Shown piece after piece: positions 32,760-43,735 of a DNA stretch of 49,959 bases (within the stretch, counting starts at the first letter, position 1; each line of letters opens with the position of its first letter). The position numbers and the translations under genes are program-made. The notes under the pieces are model-generated. The model was given only the letters and a program-made list of their open reading frames with translations, was not told the DNA's origin and did not search any database. Source of the stretch: Nemertoderma westbladi (Eukaryota; Xenacoelomorpha; Nemertodermatida; Nemertodermatidae); the NCBI GenBank assembly GCA_032718475.1, contig JAUCBJ010002287.1:1-49959 (forward strand), written 5' to 3'.

Positions 32760-33175
32760 AGAGAGCTTTTTATAACTGAAATTATATTGTTTGTTCTACT
32801 TTACTTATAAAGTGAGTTTCCCATTTCTTAACTATATTGAAGCATCTTCCCAAAGATATCTTTTGGATATCTTTCCCAAGCTTTATGAAGATCTAAAGTT
32901 TGGAAATTTATAAACTCTTGAAAAGTTTCATGTTCCTTACAGAAATCTGACAATTATTGAACCAGAATCAGAGATAGAAAGGTTGTTATTAATTGCAATG
33001 TGTAGAGAGAAGCCTGAGTTAGTATAAACTTACAGTGCAGCCAAGAGTATGGCTTTGGAGAAGGTGAAACTATGGCAACACAATTGGATAAACATACTCC
33101 AAATGAGATAGCAGAATTACCAACTAATAATATCATTGCAGAATGGCACCTTGCCATTTTTTGATAATTTTGCTA
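32760..33175 (+). pseudogene. Possible decayed transposon ORF
   Basis: Broken frames give FLNYIEASSQRYLLDIFPKL, IIEPESEIERLLLIAMCREK and ELPTNNIIAEWHLAIF with stops and shifts between. The order and composition are protein-like, and the last phrase resembles transposon ORFs seen in other invertebrates, but I cannot name the family. Confidence 0.3.
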
Positions 33176-33233
33176 CTTTTGCATACTTTCTTCTTCTATT
33201 CTTTCTCATACTATTCTTTTTGCTACTGTCAGC

Positions 33234-33420
33234 ATAGTTAATTAATAGGAAATAATTATTCATTATTACTCGGTATAATGTTGTACGTAGTTAATTATAA
33301 TTAATAGGAAATAATTATTCATTATTACACGGTGTTACGGAAGGTATTATGTTGTACATAGTTAATTAATAGGAAATAATTAGTCATTATTAAACGGTGT
33401 AACGCATGGTATAATGTTAC
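33234..33420 (+). repeat. AT-rich tandem repeat, three units
   Basis: Units of about 63-73 bp share agttaatta, aataggaaataatta, cattatta and cggt; the second and third also share ggtgt(t/a)acg. Confidence 0.75.
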
Positions 33421-34283
33421 TAGAATAGGCTTGCACGGCTCTGCGACACTTAGACCGCACTGACTGGCGCCATGCTGTCTGGGTGACACCCAATGTCACC
33501 CTATGGGTGTCATTGGCGCCACACTGTCTGGGTGACACCTCCCAATTAGGCTAATTAGACCCTAATTGATAGGTGTTATCAATTAATTAGTACAATTAAA
33601 CCCTAATAGGTGTCTTATGACTCCTAGTTAGGGTTTAATTGATTATCCTAATAAATCAGACTGATTAGCGCCCTGACACACAATGAGTCATCAGTGTTGT
33701 CTAAGTGTCATAGAGAGGTGCAAAGGGTGTCATAAGTGATACCACGGCTCCGGCTCTTTTATATTATTAATACTTATTATACCCCCATTATTAAATACTG
33801 TCAGACTGCTGTGGTACCGGTAGCCTAAACCGCTGCTTTTCTACCTGACTATCTGATCAATCGAGTTTGATTTAGTAGTGCCGTAGTAACGATTTACTGA
33901 CCAACATTGATTACTACGGTTATTCACTATATATCCTACTGACTGACTGAGATATCGCATAGGCCCACCGCTAATATTTCATGGTTATCAATACTACTGA
34001 CAGACTATATCACTAGCACTACTGCACTGCTGACTACTCGCTTTTGTTTCATGGCTATGGAGCAAGTGACTGTCTGACTAACTGCTTTTTGTTTCATGGA
34101 CTCGGAGGCAACTGACTGACTGACTGACACAATTTTGGTCATCAATAGGCCTAACTATACAAAACGCAGTATTGTTGCCTAGTAACCAATTCACACCTAC
34201 TGTATTTCAATATTTTTAGCAAGCATACAGTATTTTTCTTTTTTTACAAATAAACAATTTATTTTTCTAGATTCAAGATACCA
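33421..34283. other. Gap with short inverted repeats, no gene
   Basis: A duplicated phrase gtctgggtgacacc (about 33477 and 33526) and a 14-bp inverted pair caattaaaccctaa/ttagggtttaattg (33593-33606 and 33628-33641) can form hairpins. A (CTGA)n run is near 34118-34137. No coding frame. Confidence 0.45.
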
Positions 34284-35112
34284 ATGTCCACAAATAAAGT
34301 CAACTGCCCAATCTGCGATAAAGAGACCTGGAGCGTTCATTTATCCCGCCATATTAAAACTCATTTCGCGCAGTACAGATGCGACTGCTGCCGGACCTAG
34401 TCCTTGGAGAAAAAGATGATGGTTTGCCATCTGGCTTTATGCTACAATGGGGGGACCGGATTTACGTACGTAAACAAGCCAGCCAATTGTCGGTGTGGGG
34501 AATCGCTCACCCTGACTTCCTTCACTGAGCACGAATGCTACACCCGATATTTTTCACGAAAACGTTAAACTCCCACCATCAACAACTCACAATCATCCTC
34601 CATCAACTCTACCCTGGAACAAGTCGGCGCCGGCTCCATTAACGAACCATCAACTTCGCGAGATTATAACTATATTTAACCAAACAATCCCTTTAAACCT
34701 CCCATCAACGGAACCGCGCATAGGCGTCTATTTACATATAACAATAATGTCTCCGAAACAAGACTTGACGTTGAACTAACTTTAAACGAAAATTTTCAGC
34801 ATATCAAAGAACATGTTAGTAACCATTTAAATACTGCTTTCGGATCTTTTTTAAAAGTCTGGCTTACAATTAACATCATAATGGAACGCGAAACCAGCGA
34901 AGGATTCCAAATAGAGTCCTTTTGTTTTAAATCTAGCGGTAGCAATAACCATATTCTAAATAATAACGACTTCTTTAACTGGTTTTCTGGCGCTGTAAAC
35001 TGCATTGATCAACTATTAAGCGTGTTTATCTGCCTCGGCTCGGGTTGGCGCATAATAGCTATCGAGCGAATAACTTTTGAGATTGCGTGCTCGCAACGCA
35101 ATTCCTATTTAA
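34284..35112 (+). pseudogene. Polinton-type protein-primed DNA polymerase B, segment 1 (zinc fingers and N-terminal domain)
   Basis: One frame from the ATG at 34284 to the MITE insertion contains three stops (TAG 34398, TAA 34566, TAA near 34674) and no frameshift. It begins with a C2H2 finger CPICDKETWSVHLSRHIKTH, then CDCC and CRCG pairs. The later part reads FNWFSGAVNCIDQLLSVF, GSGWRIIAIERITFEIAC. These match the N-terminal part of Polinton/Maverick-type polymerases. It is followed, after the MITE, by segments 2 and 3. G+C is higher than that of the AT-rich flanks. The element is dead. Confidence 0.75.
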
Positions 35113-36660
35113 CCCTATTAGTACCGGGCTATAAAATGTACAAATACCGGGGGGGGGGGGGGGGGGGGGTCATATTGAACCCCCCCTCTAAAATCTACAA
35201 ATATTTACGAAAACGGCTGATTTTTTGTTTGTTCGTAGGTATCACTTGTCTGGATCTGACCGAAAAAAAAATTTTTGAAAAAATGTACTGGGGTGGTTAT
35301 ATTGCAGCACCAAAATTACAAGTAGTGCACAATTTTCACAAAATTTGAAAGTGACATTTTCGGCTAATTATTGTTCAATACAGGTTTTCTGGGGTGCAGA
35401 ATACATTGTAAAATATTTAAAAATGATATGATTACTATAAATGGCTGTTTAGTCCTCTCTGCATAAGAAAAAAATGAAAAAAAACAAGTAACCAGCACTT
35501 TTCAGATAGAACACAAATTTTTTAATTCACTTATACGATGCTATAAATTCACATTTTCAGGTTTTCGAGGGCGCTGATTCTAATGGAATACATTTCTAAT
35601 ATGCCAGATCATTGCTACTTGTATTTTTCGGCGTAATTTGGCAAATTTTGGTGCTAGCACCAAATCTCGTACCCATCACCAAAAAGTACAAGTTTGCGAT
35701 GTTCAGTGCTGTTTTTATTGATTCCATCGGATTCAGGACCCTCATAAACCCGTATAACGCAAGAAACAAGGTGATACTATCTACTTATCAATTTGCATAT
35801 TTTCCAAAATTTGGTGCTGGCACAACAATTTTCACCCACCGGCGAAAAATACAAGTTTGAGAACTCTTATGAAATATTTACTGATTCCATTGAATTCAGA
35901 ACCACCACAAACCCGTATAACGCAAGAAACAAGGTGACACAATCAATTGATATATTTGATGGTTTTCAAAATTTGGTGCTAGCACCACATTTTGTACCCA
36001 CATCCGAAAAATACAAGTTTGAGATGTCTAGTTCGATAATTATATTTTCCATTGAATTCAGAACAGCCATAAACCTCTAAAACGCAAGAAATAAATTCTC
36101 ACAAGCAATTTTATCTATTGAATGGATTTTCAAAATTTCGTGCTAGCACCAAAATTTGCACACAGCACCGAAAAATACAAGTTTGATACGCTTGGTGCAA
36201 CTCGTATATATTTCATCGAATCCAGAACCCCAAAAAACCCTAATTGCGTAAAAAACAAGTTTCAAACAATCAATTTACAAAATTGACGATGGGTTCCAAA
36301 ATTTGGAACCCATCGAAAAAAACAAGTTTGAAATTTCTAAATCAATTTATATGAATTCCATCCAATTTCTAACACCAAAAAACCGGTGTAAATCAAAAAT
36401 AGCGATGTTACAATTCATATTTAATGAAATGTAATTTTCAAAAAACGTCTCAAAAAAAGTGCCAAAAGTAGGGTTAAAAAATGGTGCTATAACTCGAAAA
36501 GAACCCAACATTTTTGAAAACGGTTTTCACTACCATGAAGACAATAGATTTTTAGGAAAAGTCATAAAATTTCAGATTCCCAACTGCGTTTGTTTCAGAA
36601 TTATAATAAAAAAACCACGGGGGGGGGGGGGTCATATTGACCCCCCCGGGTTTAATAGGG
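35113..36660 (+). mobile_element. TTAA MITE (piggyBac-like), copy A, 1,548 bp
   Basis: Flanked by TTAA (35109-35112 and 36661-36664). Ends are CCCTATTAGTACCGGG and, inverted, CCCTATTAAACCCGGG. Next to each end is a hairpin GGGGGTCA-tat-TGACCCCC (left copy with one extra A and a run of 21 G, 35149-35169; right 36619-36646). Between them are about five tandem units of 162-166 bp, starting near 35647, 35810, 35972, 36136 and 36302. Units carry versions of the palindrome tttggtgctagcaccaaa and acaagtttga. No transposase; the small frames inside have no known motif. Confidence 0.9.
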
Positions 36661-37842
36661 TTAAAGGGTCGAGGCTTTAATAACTCTAAATTATTATTAA
36701 ATAAAAACTGTACTGTAAGCGTAGACTACCCACTGGGAGATTGCTTTAAATACGCGGTATTGGCCGCCGCGAATTATAAAAAAATTGATATAAAAAAAAT
36801 AATATTAGTAGAATATCAACATATAATCCTTTCTTAAACATGTTTGATTTTTTCACTTTAAGTTCTCCAGTGGATAGAGTAAGTGGTATTCCCCAGTTTC
36901 TGAAAGCAAACCCTTTATACTGTATAAACCTTTTATGTTGGAGTAATACAGAAGAACTGTCCATTCTAAGTTAACCAGATAGCGTGCACTGTTCCGGTAA
37001 AACTGTAATAAATTTACTATTTATCGAAGCCACAACCAAAAACCCCGCCCACTACGTAGCTATTACTAACTTGATAGATTAATAAATACAAAAGCTACTT
37101 CGATGGGTAACAAGAAGCACTGCGAATGCTGTCTCAGAGCCTTTTACACTGACAACTCGTTGGAAGAGCATCGAGAACGCTGTTATACAGGTAAACGACA
37201 ACTCGAGTATATGCCTGAAAATCTCCTGGTTAAATTTGATCGTTATGATAAGACTCTATCCCCACCTTTCTGTATATAGGCTGACATTGAAACTATTCTA
37301 GAACCTACAAACAATATTAAACTCCCCCAGAAACATATTAGCATATATAGCACATATTAGTATATACATACACATATAGCTAGCGCATCAGCCTTTTATA
37401 CAGTACCAAATCAGAAATTAATTAACCCCCCTAAAATAGATGTTCAAATTTTCCGTTGGCAGTAATCACGTAATGCGCGACTTTCTAACCGCTCTGGAAA
37501 GTCATTGTAGGGAGTTATACGATTGGTCCATTTATAGCACAAACACACATGCCCCTATGCAACTCACTAGTAGCCAACCAACTGACTTTAATAATGCTAC
37601 GCAATGCTACGTTTGCAACTGTAACTTAACCCCCGATTCTCATAATTTAAACCTCAATGAAAATCTCACTACCAAAGTCCGCGATAACTTTCACTACAAT
37701 GAAATAATTTTTATATTATATTTCATAACTTGAGAAAATTCGATATGCATTTACTGTTAAAAGAAGGAATGACAGATAGTTCTAGAACACACTGGAAAAT
37801 GATGGTAATAACAAAAAACACCGAAACTTATATTCACCTTAA
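36661..37842 (+). pseudogene. Polinton-type DNA polymerase B, segment 2 (N-terminal to exonuclease domain)
   Basis: Shifting frames read NCTVSVDYPLGDCFKYAVLA (36700-36762), HYVAITNLIDLINKY (37050-37095), KHCECCLRAFYTDNSLEEHR (37117-37176), MPENLLVKFDRYDKTLSPPF (37212-37273) and ADIETILEP (37282-37308). The last is the ExoI motif (DIE) of the B-family exonuclease. Then NATQCYVCNCNLTP and KVRDNFHYN (37590-37705) match the cysteine pair and VRDH.H block of this family. Several frameshifts and stops. Confidence 0.8.
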
Positions 37843-39393
37843 CCCTATTAGTACCGGGCTATAAAATGTTGTACAAATACCGGGAGGGGGTCATATTGAC
37901 CCCCCCCTCTAAAATCTACAAATATTTACGAAAACGTCTGATTTTTTGTTTGTACGTAGGTATCACTTGTCTGGATCCGACCGAAAAAAAAATTTTCGAA
38001 AAAATGTACTGGGGTGGTTATATTGCAGCACCAAAATTACAAGTAGTGCACAATTTTCACCAAATTTGAAAGTTACATTTTCGGCTAATTATTTTTCAAT
38101 ACAGGTTTTCTGGGGTGTAAAATACATTGGAAAATATTAAAAAATGATATGATTACTATAAATGGCTGTTTAGTCCTCTCTGCGTAGGAAAAAAATGAAA
38201 AAAACAAGTAACCAGCACTTTTCAGTTAGAACACAAAATTTTTAAATCACTTATACGATGCTATAAATTCACATTTTCAGGTTTTCGAGGGCGCTGATTC
38301 TAATGGAATACATTTCTAATATGCTAGATCATTGCTACTTGTATTTTTCGGCGTAATTTGGCAAATTTTGGTGCTAGCACCAAATTTCGTACCCATCACC
38401 AAAAAGTACAAGTTTGCAATGTCCAGTGCAGTTTTTATTGATTCCATCGGATTCAGGACCCTCATAAACCCGTATAACGCAAGAAACAAGGTGATACTAT
38501 CTACTTATCAATTTGCATATTTTCCAAAATTTGGTGCTGGCACAACAATTTTCACCCACCGGCGAAAAATACAAGTTTGACAACTCTTATGAAATTTTTA
38601 CTGATTCCATTGAATTCAGAACCATCACAAACCTGTATAACGCAAGAAACAAGGTGACACAATCAATTGATATATTTGATGGTTTTCAAAATTTGGTGCT
38701 AGCACCACATTTTGCACCCACATCCGAAAAATACAAGTTTGAGATGTCTAGTTCGATAATTATATTTTCCATTGAATTCAGAACAGCCATAAACCTCTAA
38801 AACGCAAGAAATAAATTCTCACAAGTAATTTTATCTATTGAATGGATTTTCAAAATTTCGTGCTAGCACCAAAATTTGCACACAGCACCGAAAAATACAA
38901 GTTTGATACGCTTGGTGCAACTCGTATATATTTCTTCGAATCCAGAAACCCAAAAAACCCCAATTGCGAAAAAAACAAGTTTCAAACGATCAATTTACAA
39001 AATTGACTTATTTCAAAATTTGGTGCTGGCACCAAAATTTGGCACCCACCGAAAAAAACAAGTTTAAAATTTCTAAATCAATTTATATGAATTCCATCAA
39101 ATTTCTAACACCAAAATACCCGTGTAAATAAAAAATAGAGATGTTACAATTCATATTTAATGAAATGTAATTTTCAAAAAACGTCTCAAAAAAAGTGCCA
39201 AAAGTAGGGTTAAAAAATGGCGCTATAACTCGAAAAGTACCCAATATTTTTGAAAACGGTTTTCACTACTAGGAAGACAATAGATTTTTAGGAAAAGTCA
39301 TAAAATTTCAGATTCCCAACTGCATTTGTTTCAGAATTATAATAAAAAAACCACGGGAGGGGTCATATTGACCCCCCCCCGGGTTTAATAGGG
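37843..39393 (+). mobile_element. TTAA MITE (piggyBac-like), copy B, 1,551 bp
   Basis: Flanked by TTAA (37839-37842 and 39394-39397). It has the same ends, subterminal hairpins and internal units as copy A and the same orientation. In a 240-bp sample the copies differ at about 11 positions. Poly-G tracts are shorter here (gggaggggg), showing length change at the hairpins. The internal 18-bp palindrome is perfect at 38367-38384. Confidence 0.9.
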
Positions 39394-40060
39394 TTAAAGT
39401 TAGCTTTCCAATCGATCCAAGTACACCAACAGCCAACGCTAAAGAAAGTATCTCCATTAATTTTCTAGATTCCTTTCAATTTATGACTGCTAGCCTAGAT
39501 AATCTTAATAGTTATCTCACTGAAAATAATAGTAATCTAGCAACGGCAATACCCCATACACTAGCTCAAATGACCCAACTCTATCCCAATATTAGTGATA
39601 ACACAATAAAAAATAAATGTGTCTTCCCATACTCTTACATTCAAAATATATCAAACCTACATAAAACTACACTCCCCATAATAGAAAGCTTCTATAATGA
39701 TCTCAAATTGGAGTAATGCAGCGCAGACAACTATCAGCATGTGCTGACTACTTGGGATGAATTAAACAGCGCAACAATCTTAGACTATGATTGGCTATTT
39801 GGTTCTAGACGTTACCCTATTGGCAGATACTTTCGAGCAGTTCCGATCCCTCTGTCTTACTAATTATGGTCTCGAACCCGTAATGTACTTCACAGCTCGG
39901 GGTTTAACTTACGATGCGGCGCTGAAATTCATGGAATCAGAAATTCATTTATTATCAGACGCTTCCATCTACTTGGACTTTGAAACAAATATTAGGGGTG
40001 GTCTAGTGTTCTTGAATACGCACTCCATAGACGCAAATATTCCCAATAGACCCGGATAGT
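39394..40060 (+). pseudogene. Polinton-type DNA polymerase B, segment 3 (exonuclease end, start of polymerase domain)
   Basis: Reads ESISINFLDSFQFMTASLDN (39445-39505), then CVFPYSYI, ending at a stop near 39714. After breaks it reads GYLVLDVTLLADTFEQFR (ExoIII motif, 39794-39846), YGLEPVMYFTARGLTYDAAL and YLDFETNIRGGLVF (39865-40015). These match the LDV.LLAD.FE.FR, YGLDP...PGL.WDA and RGG parts of Polinton polymerases. It ends at a stop near 40060; the palm motifs (SLYP, DTD) are absent, so the gene is truncated at its 3' side. Confidence 0.8.
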
Positions 40061-40069
40061 TCTAAATTA

Positions 40070-40330
40070 GGAAAACACTAGTAAAACGGTAAAACACTAG
40101 GAAAATATAAGAAAAGTACTGTAAAACACCCGGAAAACAGTGAAAATATTGATCAGCAGGAAATTTAACACATGTACTTCTCTGAATTGACAATCCTAAA
40201 TGTACTCCTCGCATAGCACCCCTTAAGTAATCACCGTAAAACATAGGGAAAACACTATAAAAACACTATAAACCTTCCGGAAAACAGTGAAAAAATTGAT
40301 CAACATTAAATTTTACCTATATGCTGCAAA
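40070..40330 (+). repeat. A-rich imperfect duplication
   Basis: The phrase ccggaaaacagtgaaaat, then attgatca and aaattt, occurs twice (about 40130 and 40276) with many gtaaaacact units around it. Confidence 0.6.
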
Positions 40331-40839
40331 AAAATAAATTGAAAGAGTCTAATACTGCCCAGAAAGCTTGTTGCCAGGCAACCAAAGAACTGTAACCAAT
40401 CAGCATACGGTGCAGTATCAGTACAGCAGTACTATCCTTGTTTTACCGGTCAGTCGGTAGAGGCGCAAAGTACCAGTATTGCTGTATTCTGGTAGGCCTA
40501 TTACCTGATTACAGATTACAGTATTAGTGCTGTAGTACATAGTTGTCATTATTCTAGAAACTGAACTAACTTCAGAAACTCATTTCTTTAGCAGTGATCT
40601 TCTTCTATATGTACATTACATCCATTGTAAAATCGGAAAGGGGCAGTAACTATTTTATTTCAGCTACCAAGACCCCTGTGAATACTTTGCTTTGTATTGT
40701 ATTATCTGTGGCATAATTAATTTTTTCATTAATTCAATTCAATTTGTTCCTTTTGTATTCAATGTTTCAATGTTAAAATATAAAAACTTCTTCCCAATAA
40801 AGCCATTACTGTCTCTGCACTTATTAGTTTTCTTACGCA
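40331..40839. other. Gap; 40-bp dispersed phrase at 40732-40771
   Basis: attcaattcaatttgttcct and the next 20 bases recur exactly at 45590-45629. No gene was seen. Confidence 0.55.
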
Positions 40840-40879
40840 ATAATGGACTCGAGGTGCTACAGATGTGAGGCTGCATCTC

Positions 40880-41968
40880 AATGTTACCTCAATGTCATCC
40901 TCCATTGCTACTGACTGGTGCAGCTACACTCTTCCCTACTCTAACAGTTGTCGATCCATTTTTATCGGTTACAGGTTGATTAACCACACTCTTCTTTCTC
41001 AATGATATCCTAGAAATAGAACTGTGATCACTTTTCTCAGGCACAGACCGAGAGAAAATAACCTTCCTAATTATTGTGAGTGCCGTCTATGGCACATGAG
41101 CAAGACTCATGTGCCATAGACGACACTCACAATACATACCAGCACCCATAAACCATTTCATGCATTCCATACATTTACCACTCCGTGTTCCACCTAATAC
41201 AGCCTCTCTTCTGATATCCATCATGCAAGTCCTTACAGTGTTCACCACTACCCTGCATAACCTTGGAACACCTACTACAGGTATTTTCAAGATTTCCACC
41301 TACCATACATTCTCTTTCCATTGCTCGCCTGCAACTCCCACAACAATCTCCATCACCCTCTTTACTCCTTGCACACTGTCCACATTTAGGCACTGTTACT
41401 TTAACACCTGCAGACTGACCCCCAACCATTGCTCGAAACTTCCGTTTCCTCACTCGCACCCAACTCTCTCTCTTTCATCTCTTACCTTAATACTCTCAAT
41501 TTCTGCCTTCATATCCATACTTCCTACTGCAACAACAGGTTCAACCATACACTTGTCCTCAGTTTCAACATTACCCACATTATCATTCTCATCAACTCCA
41601 TTGCCAACACACACACCCACATCACTAACATCCACAGTTCCAGCAACACTTGCAAAATTCTCACCTACTTCACAATCATCCATCACCCCATCTACACTCT
41701 CACCAACATCCATATCCACATCATCACCAACAACCTTGATATCAGTCCGAGCATATGATTCCTCAAGGCTAAACCTAAGATTAGAACTAGAAGAAATATT
41801 AGTAGATGAGTGGACAGTAGCAGCAGAAGGAGAAACAGTAATAGGACACATAGACATAGAAACTGTGACACATGCATAGGACAAGGACAATGAGGACAGT
41901 CCATATGGCTTCTTCTTACTGTAAAACTTATTACATTTAGAACAATGGAGTAATTTCCTAGGAGACAT
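40880..41968 (-). pseudogene. Cysteine-rich finger protein ORF with frameshifts (likely transposon ORF)
   Basis: From the ATG at 41968 (A at -3), the frame reads MSPRKLLHCSKCNKFYSKKK and 172 codons of acidic, Val- and Asp-rich protein, ending at 41450. In a second frame (41459-41175) are CGQCARSKEGDGDCCGSC and CSRCSKVMQGSGEHCKD; in the first frame again (41299-41087) CMECMKWFMGAGMYCEC then RLWH. The CX2CX8-9C pattern repeats three times, PHD- or zinc-ribbon-like. The first shift lies at a (GA)n run near 41470-41485. After the palindrome at 41072-41134 the same frame stays open in EKSDHSSISRISLRKKS and on to about 40880. Unnamed; maybe the first ORF of a LINE. Confidence 0.5.
41072..41134. repeat. 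28-bp inverted repeat with 5-bp loop
   Basis: Arms attgtgagtgccgtctatgg and on to 41100, and its inverted copy from 41106 to 41133, differ at one of 28 positions. The loop is caaga. The right arm is within coding sequence of the finger ORF. Confidence 0.95.
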
Positions 41969-42510
41969 GTTATTAACAAGTGAACTAGTACAAACAGAAA
42001 CGAGAAATAGTTGAGAATAAAATGAGAGAAATAATAGTCAGAAAAGGTAGAATAAAGTTGATTAGTTAAAGTTGAATTGAGTTAATAGCCGTAAAATAAA
42101 ATAATAAAGTTGTAAAATAATGTACGATTTATATTTAGGACCTAGGATAGAATTATATTTATAGGAATTATGTTTAGGAAATTATATTTATATTAGGAAG
42201 AATCGAGCTAAATTAAATTAAAGTATGTTGATGAACAAGTAAACGTGATGATAACAACAACCTACTTACTACTTTATTTGCTTAGAGTGACTATAAAATT
42301 GTGGTAGGAAAAGAGCCAAACTGTAGTCTCTGGGCCATATTCTTAGTCCCATTTAGGCCTTCTTCTTAGTAGCATAAAGGCCATGTAAATAATATATGTA
42401 GCCCCATAGCCAATTTGCAGCTCATAAAACTCATAAAGAACCTTATATATTAAAAAAAAGAGAACACTGTATAATAATACTAACTATTAGAATCAAGGAA
42501 CTGTTCTTAC
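41969..42510. other. AT-rich gap, nothing recognised
   Basis: Low-complexity AT-rich sequence, many taaaat and attata words; no gene. Confidence 0.5.
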
Positions 42511-42678
42511 CTGCACACAAGGTTTTGATCAGAATACATAGTTGTCTCCTGCTGGTTGAGAGTTGAAACCACATGCCGGATTTCTGTAGGTGTACTGTAC
42601 TTTTCGAATCGGGAAGTACAGCCAACCAGAGAGCTTGAAGCTTTGGTGACACAACTGCAAGTTGATGGCCTTGAGTGT
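42511..42678 (-). other. Candidate exon with consensus splice sites
   Basis: On the minus strand a pyrimidine-rich acceptor tgtttttacag precedes 42678, and the donor CAG/gtaaga follows 42511. The 168-bp block is open in two frames, one reading PTEIRHVVSTLNQQ. It may be an exon of an unknown gene or by chance; it lies upstream of the finger ORF on the same strand. Confidence 0.3.
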
Positions 42679-42699
42679 CTGTAAAAACATTTAGAACAG

Positions 42700-43735
42700 A
42701 CAGCTTGTTAAGCCAGCTTTGTATACCAATGATAGTAATTTAGGGCGACCTGTTTCTGGCCTATGTATTTTAGTTAAGAAATATTTAGCTAAATATGTTA
42801 AGGTAATTAAAACGAATAACTACAGGCTTCAAGCACTTGTATTTTCTTTTCAGGATTCTAAGATGGTGCTTGTGAATAGTTATTTTCACGTAGATACCCG
42901 CCTGGTAGATGTAGTTTCTGATGATCTGTTATCTGTAGTAAACGATATTTCCACCATTATTGATTCGTCTTCGACAAATAATTTCGTGGTTGCTGGTGAT
43001 ATTAATACTGATTTCTTGTGACAAACAGCTTAAGTGAATTATGTTAATAATATTATTAGTACGTATTGCTTAAATATTCTGTGGGATTTATTTGATGTTG
43101 ATCATACATATTCGTGCATGTTGAATGACAACTTATATTTTTCTACCATTGATCATTTTCTTGTATCTAATTCATTTTTAAACTCATGTGTTGAAGCGGG
43201 TGTAGCTCATTGTGGCGCGAATTTATCCAATCATAGCCCGATATTTTTAAAGTTCTCTGTTAATGACTTAAATTGTTCTAATTCGGTCCCAATTCAGTCC
43301 AGTAAGGTTTGTTTTTCTCGCGCCACAGACGAACAGAAGTCTATTTTTAAAGAATATTTATCTCAGCGCGAAACGTCGCTGCGATGTTGTGATTGTAATA
43401 ATTTGTTTTGTGCAGACCAGTGCCATCATTGCGATATTGATAAAAATGTTGGTGAAAGCTCGTGGGAGGTTGGCGAATGGTCATAGAGAATTGGTGAAGG
43501 TTTGCGGCGGCGGGAGGAGGGCAAATGGTGATAGAGGGTGGGTGAAGGTGGGCAAAGGTTCTGGGAGGGTGGGTGAGAATTCATGGGAGGTGAGAAAAGG
43601 GTTAAAGAAGGTGGGTGAAGTTCATGGAAGGTGGGCTAATATTCATGGAGGGTTGGGTATGTGGATGTGGATTGCGATATTGATAATTACACTGATTAAA
43701 TTTTAAATTTTGCACAAGAGTATCCAGTATAAAAA
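42700..43735 (+). pseudogene. LINE endonuclease (EEP) fragment with an inserted G-rich block
   Basis: Frames read YTNDSNLGRPVSGLCILVKK, LVNSYFHVDTRLVDVVSDDL, VVAGDINTDFL (42720-43020), then YFSTIDHFLVSNSF and GANLSNHSPIFLK (43135-43255). This is the apurinic-like endonuclease domain of a non-LTR element. GDIN and the IDH block are kept, but the last active-site phrase is SNHSP where SDHSP is usual, an Asp to Asn change. A stop near 43020 and a shift follow. From 43425 the frame CDIDK is interrupted by the G-rich insertion and resumes at 43674 as CDIDNYTD, a stop, ILNFAQEYP. Reverse transcriptase is missing. Confidence 0.78.
43444..43670 (+). repeat. G-rich insertion (227 bp) flanked by a 16-bp direct repeat
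   Basis: attgcgatattgataa occurs at 43428-43443 and exactly again at 43671-43686. The block between is purine-rich and made of loose repeats (ggtgggtgaag, tcatggaaggtggg, gagggttgg). Removing the block plus one copy restores the endonuclease frame up to NYTD. Confidence 0.85.

Noticed and set aside
33593-33641. Inverted repeat caattaaaccctaa with TTAGGG-like word as telomere-like sequence
   Set aside because: Single occurrences, not a TTAGGG array; only a short hairpin.
35612-36080. Overlapping frames of 82-95 codons repeated at 38332-38800
   Set aside because: They lie in the tandem units of the MITE; similarity of the two sets is due to the two MITE copies, not to a gene family.
41109-41879. 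256-codon plus frame rich in S, T, P
   Set aside because: Opposite strand of the cysteine-rich finger ORF; composition (ACC/TCA-rich) is the complement of Val/Asp/Gly codons.
43389-43706. 105-codon frame rich in G, R, K, W
   Set aside because: Product of the G-rich insertion, not a protein gene.
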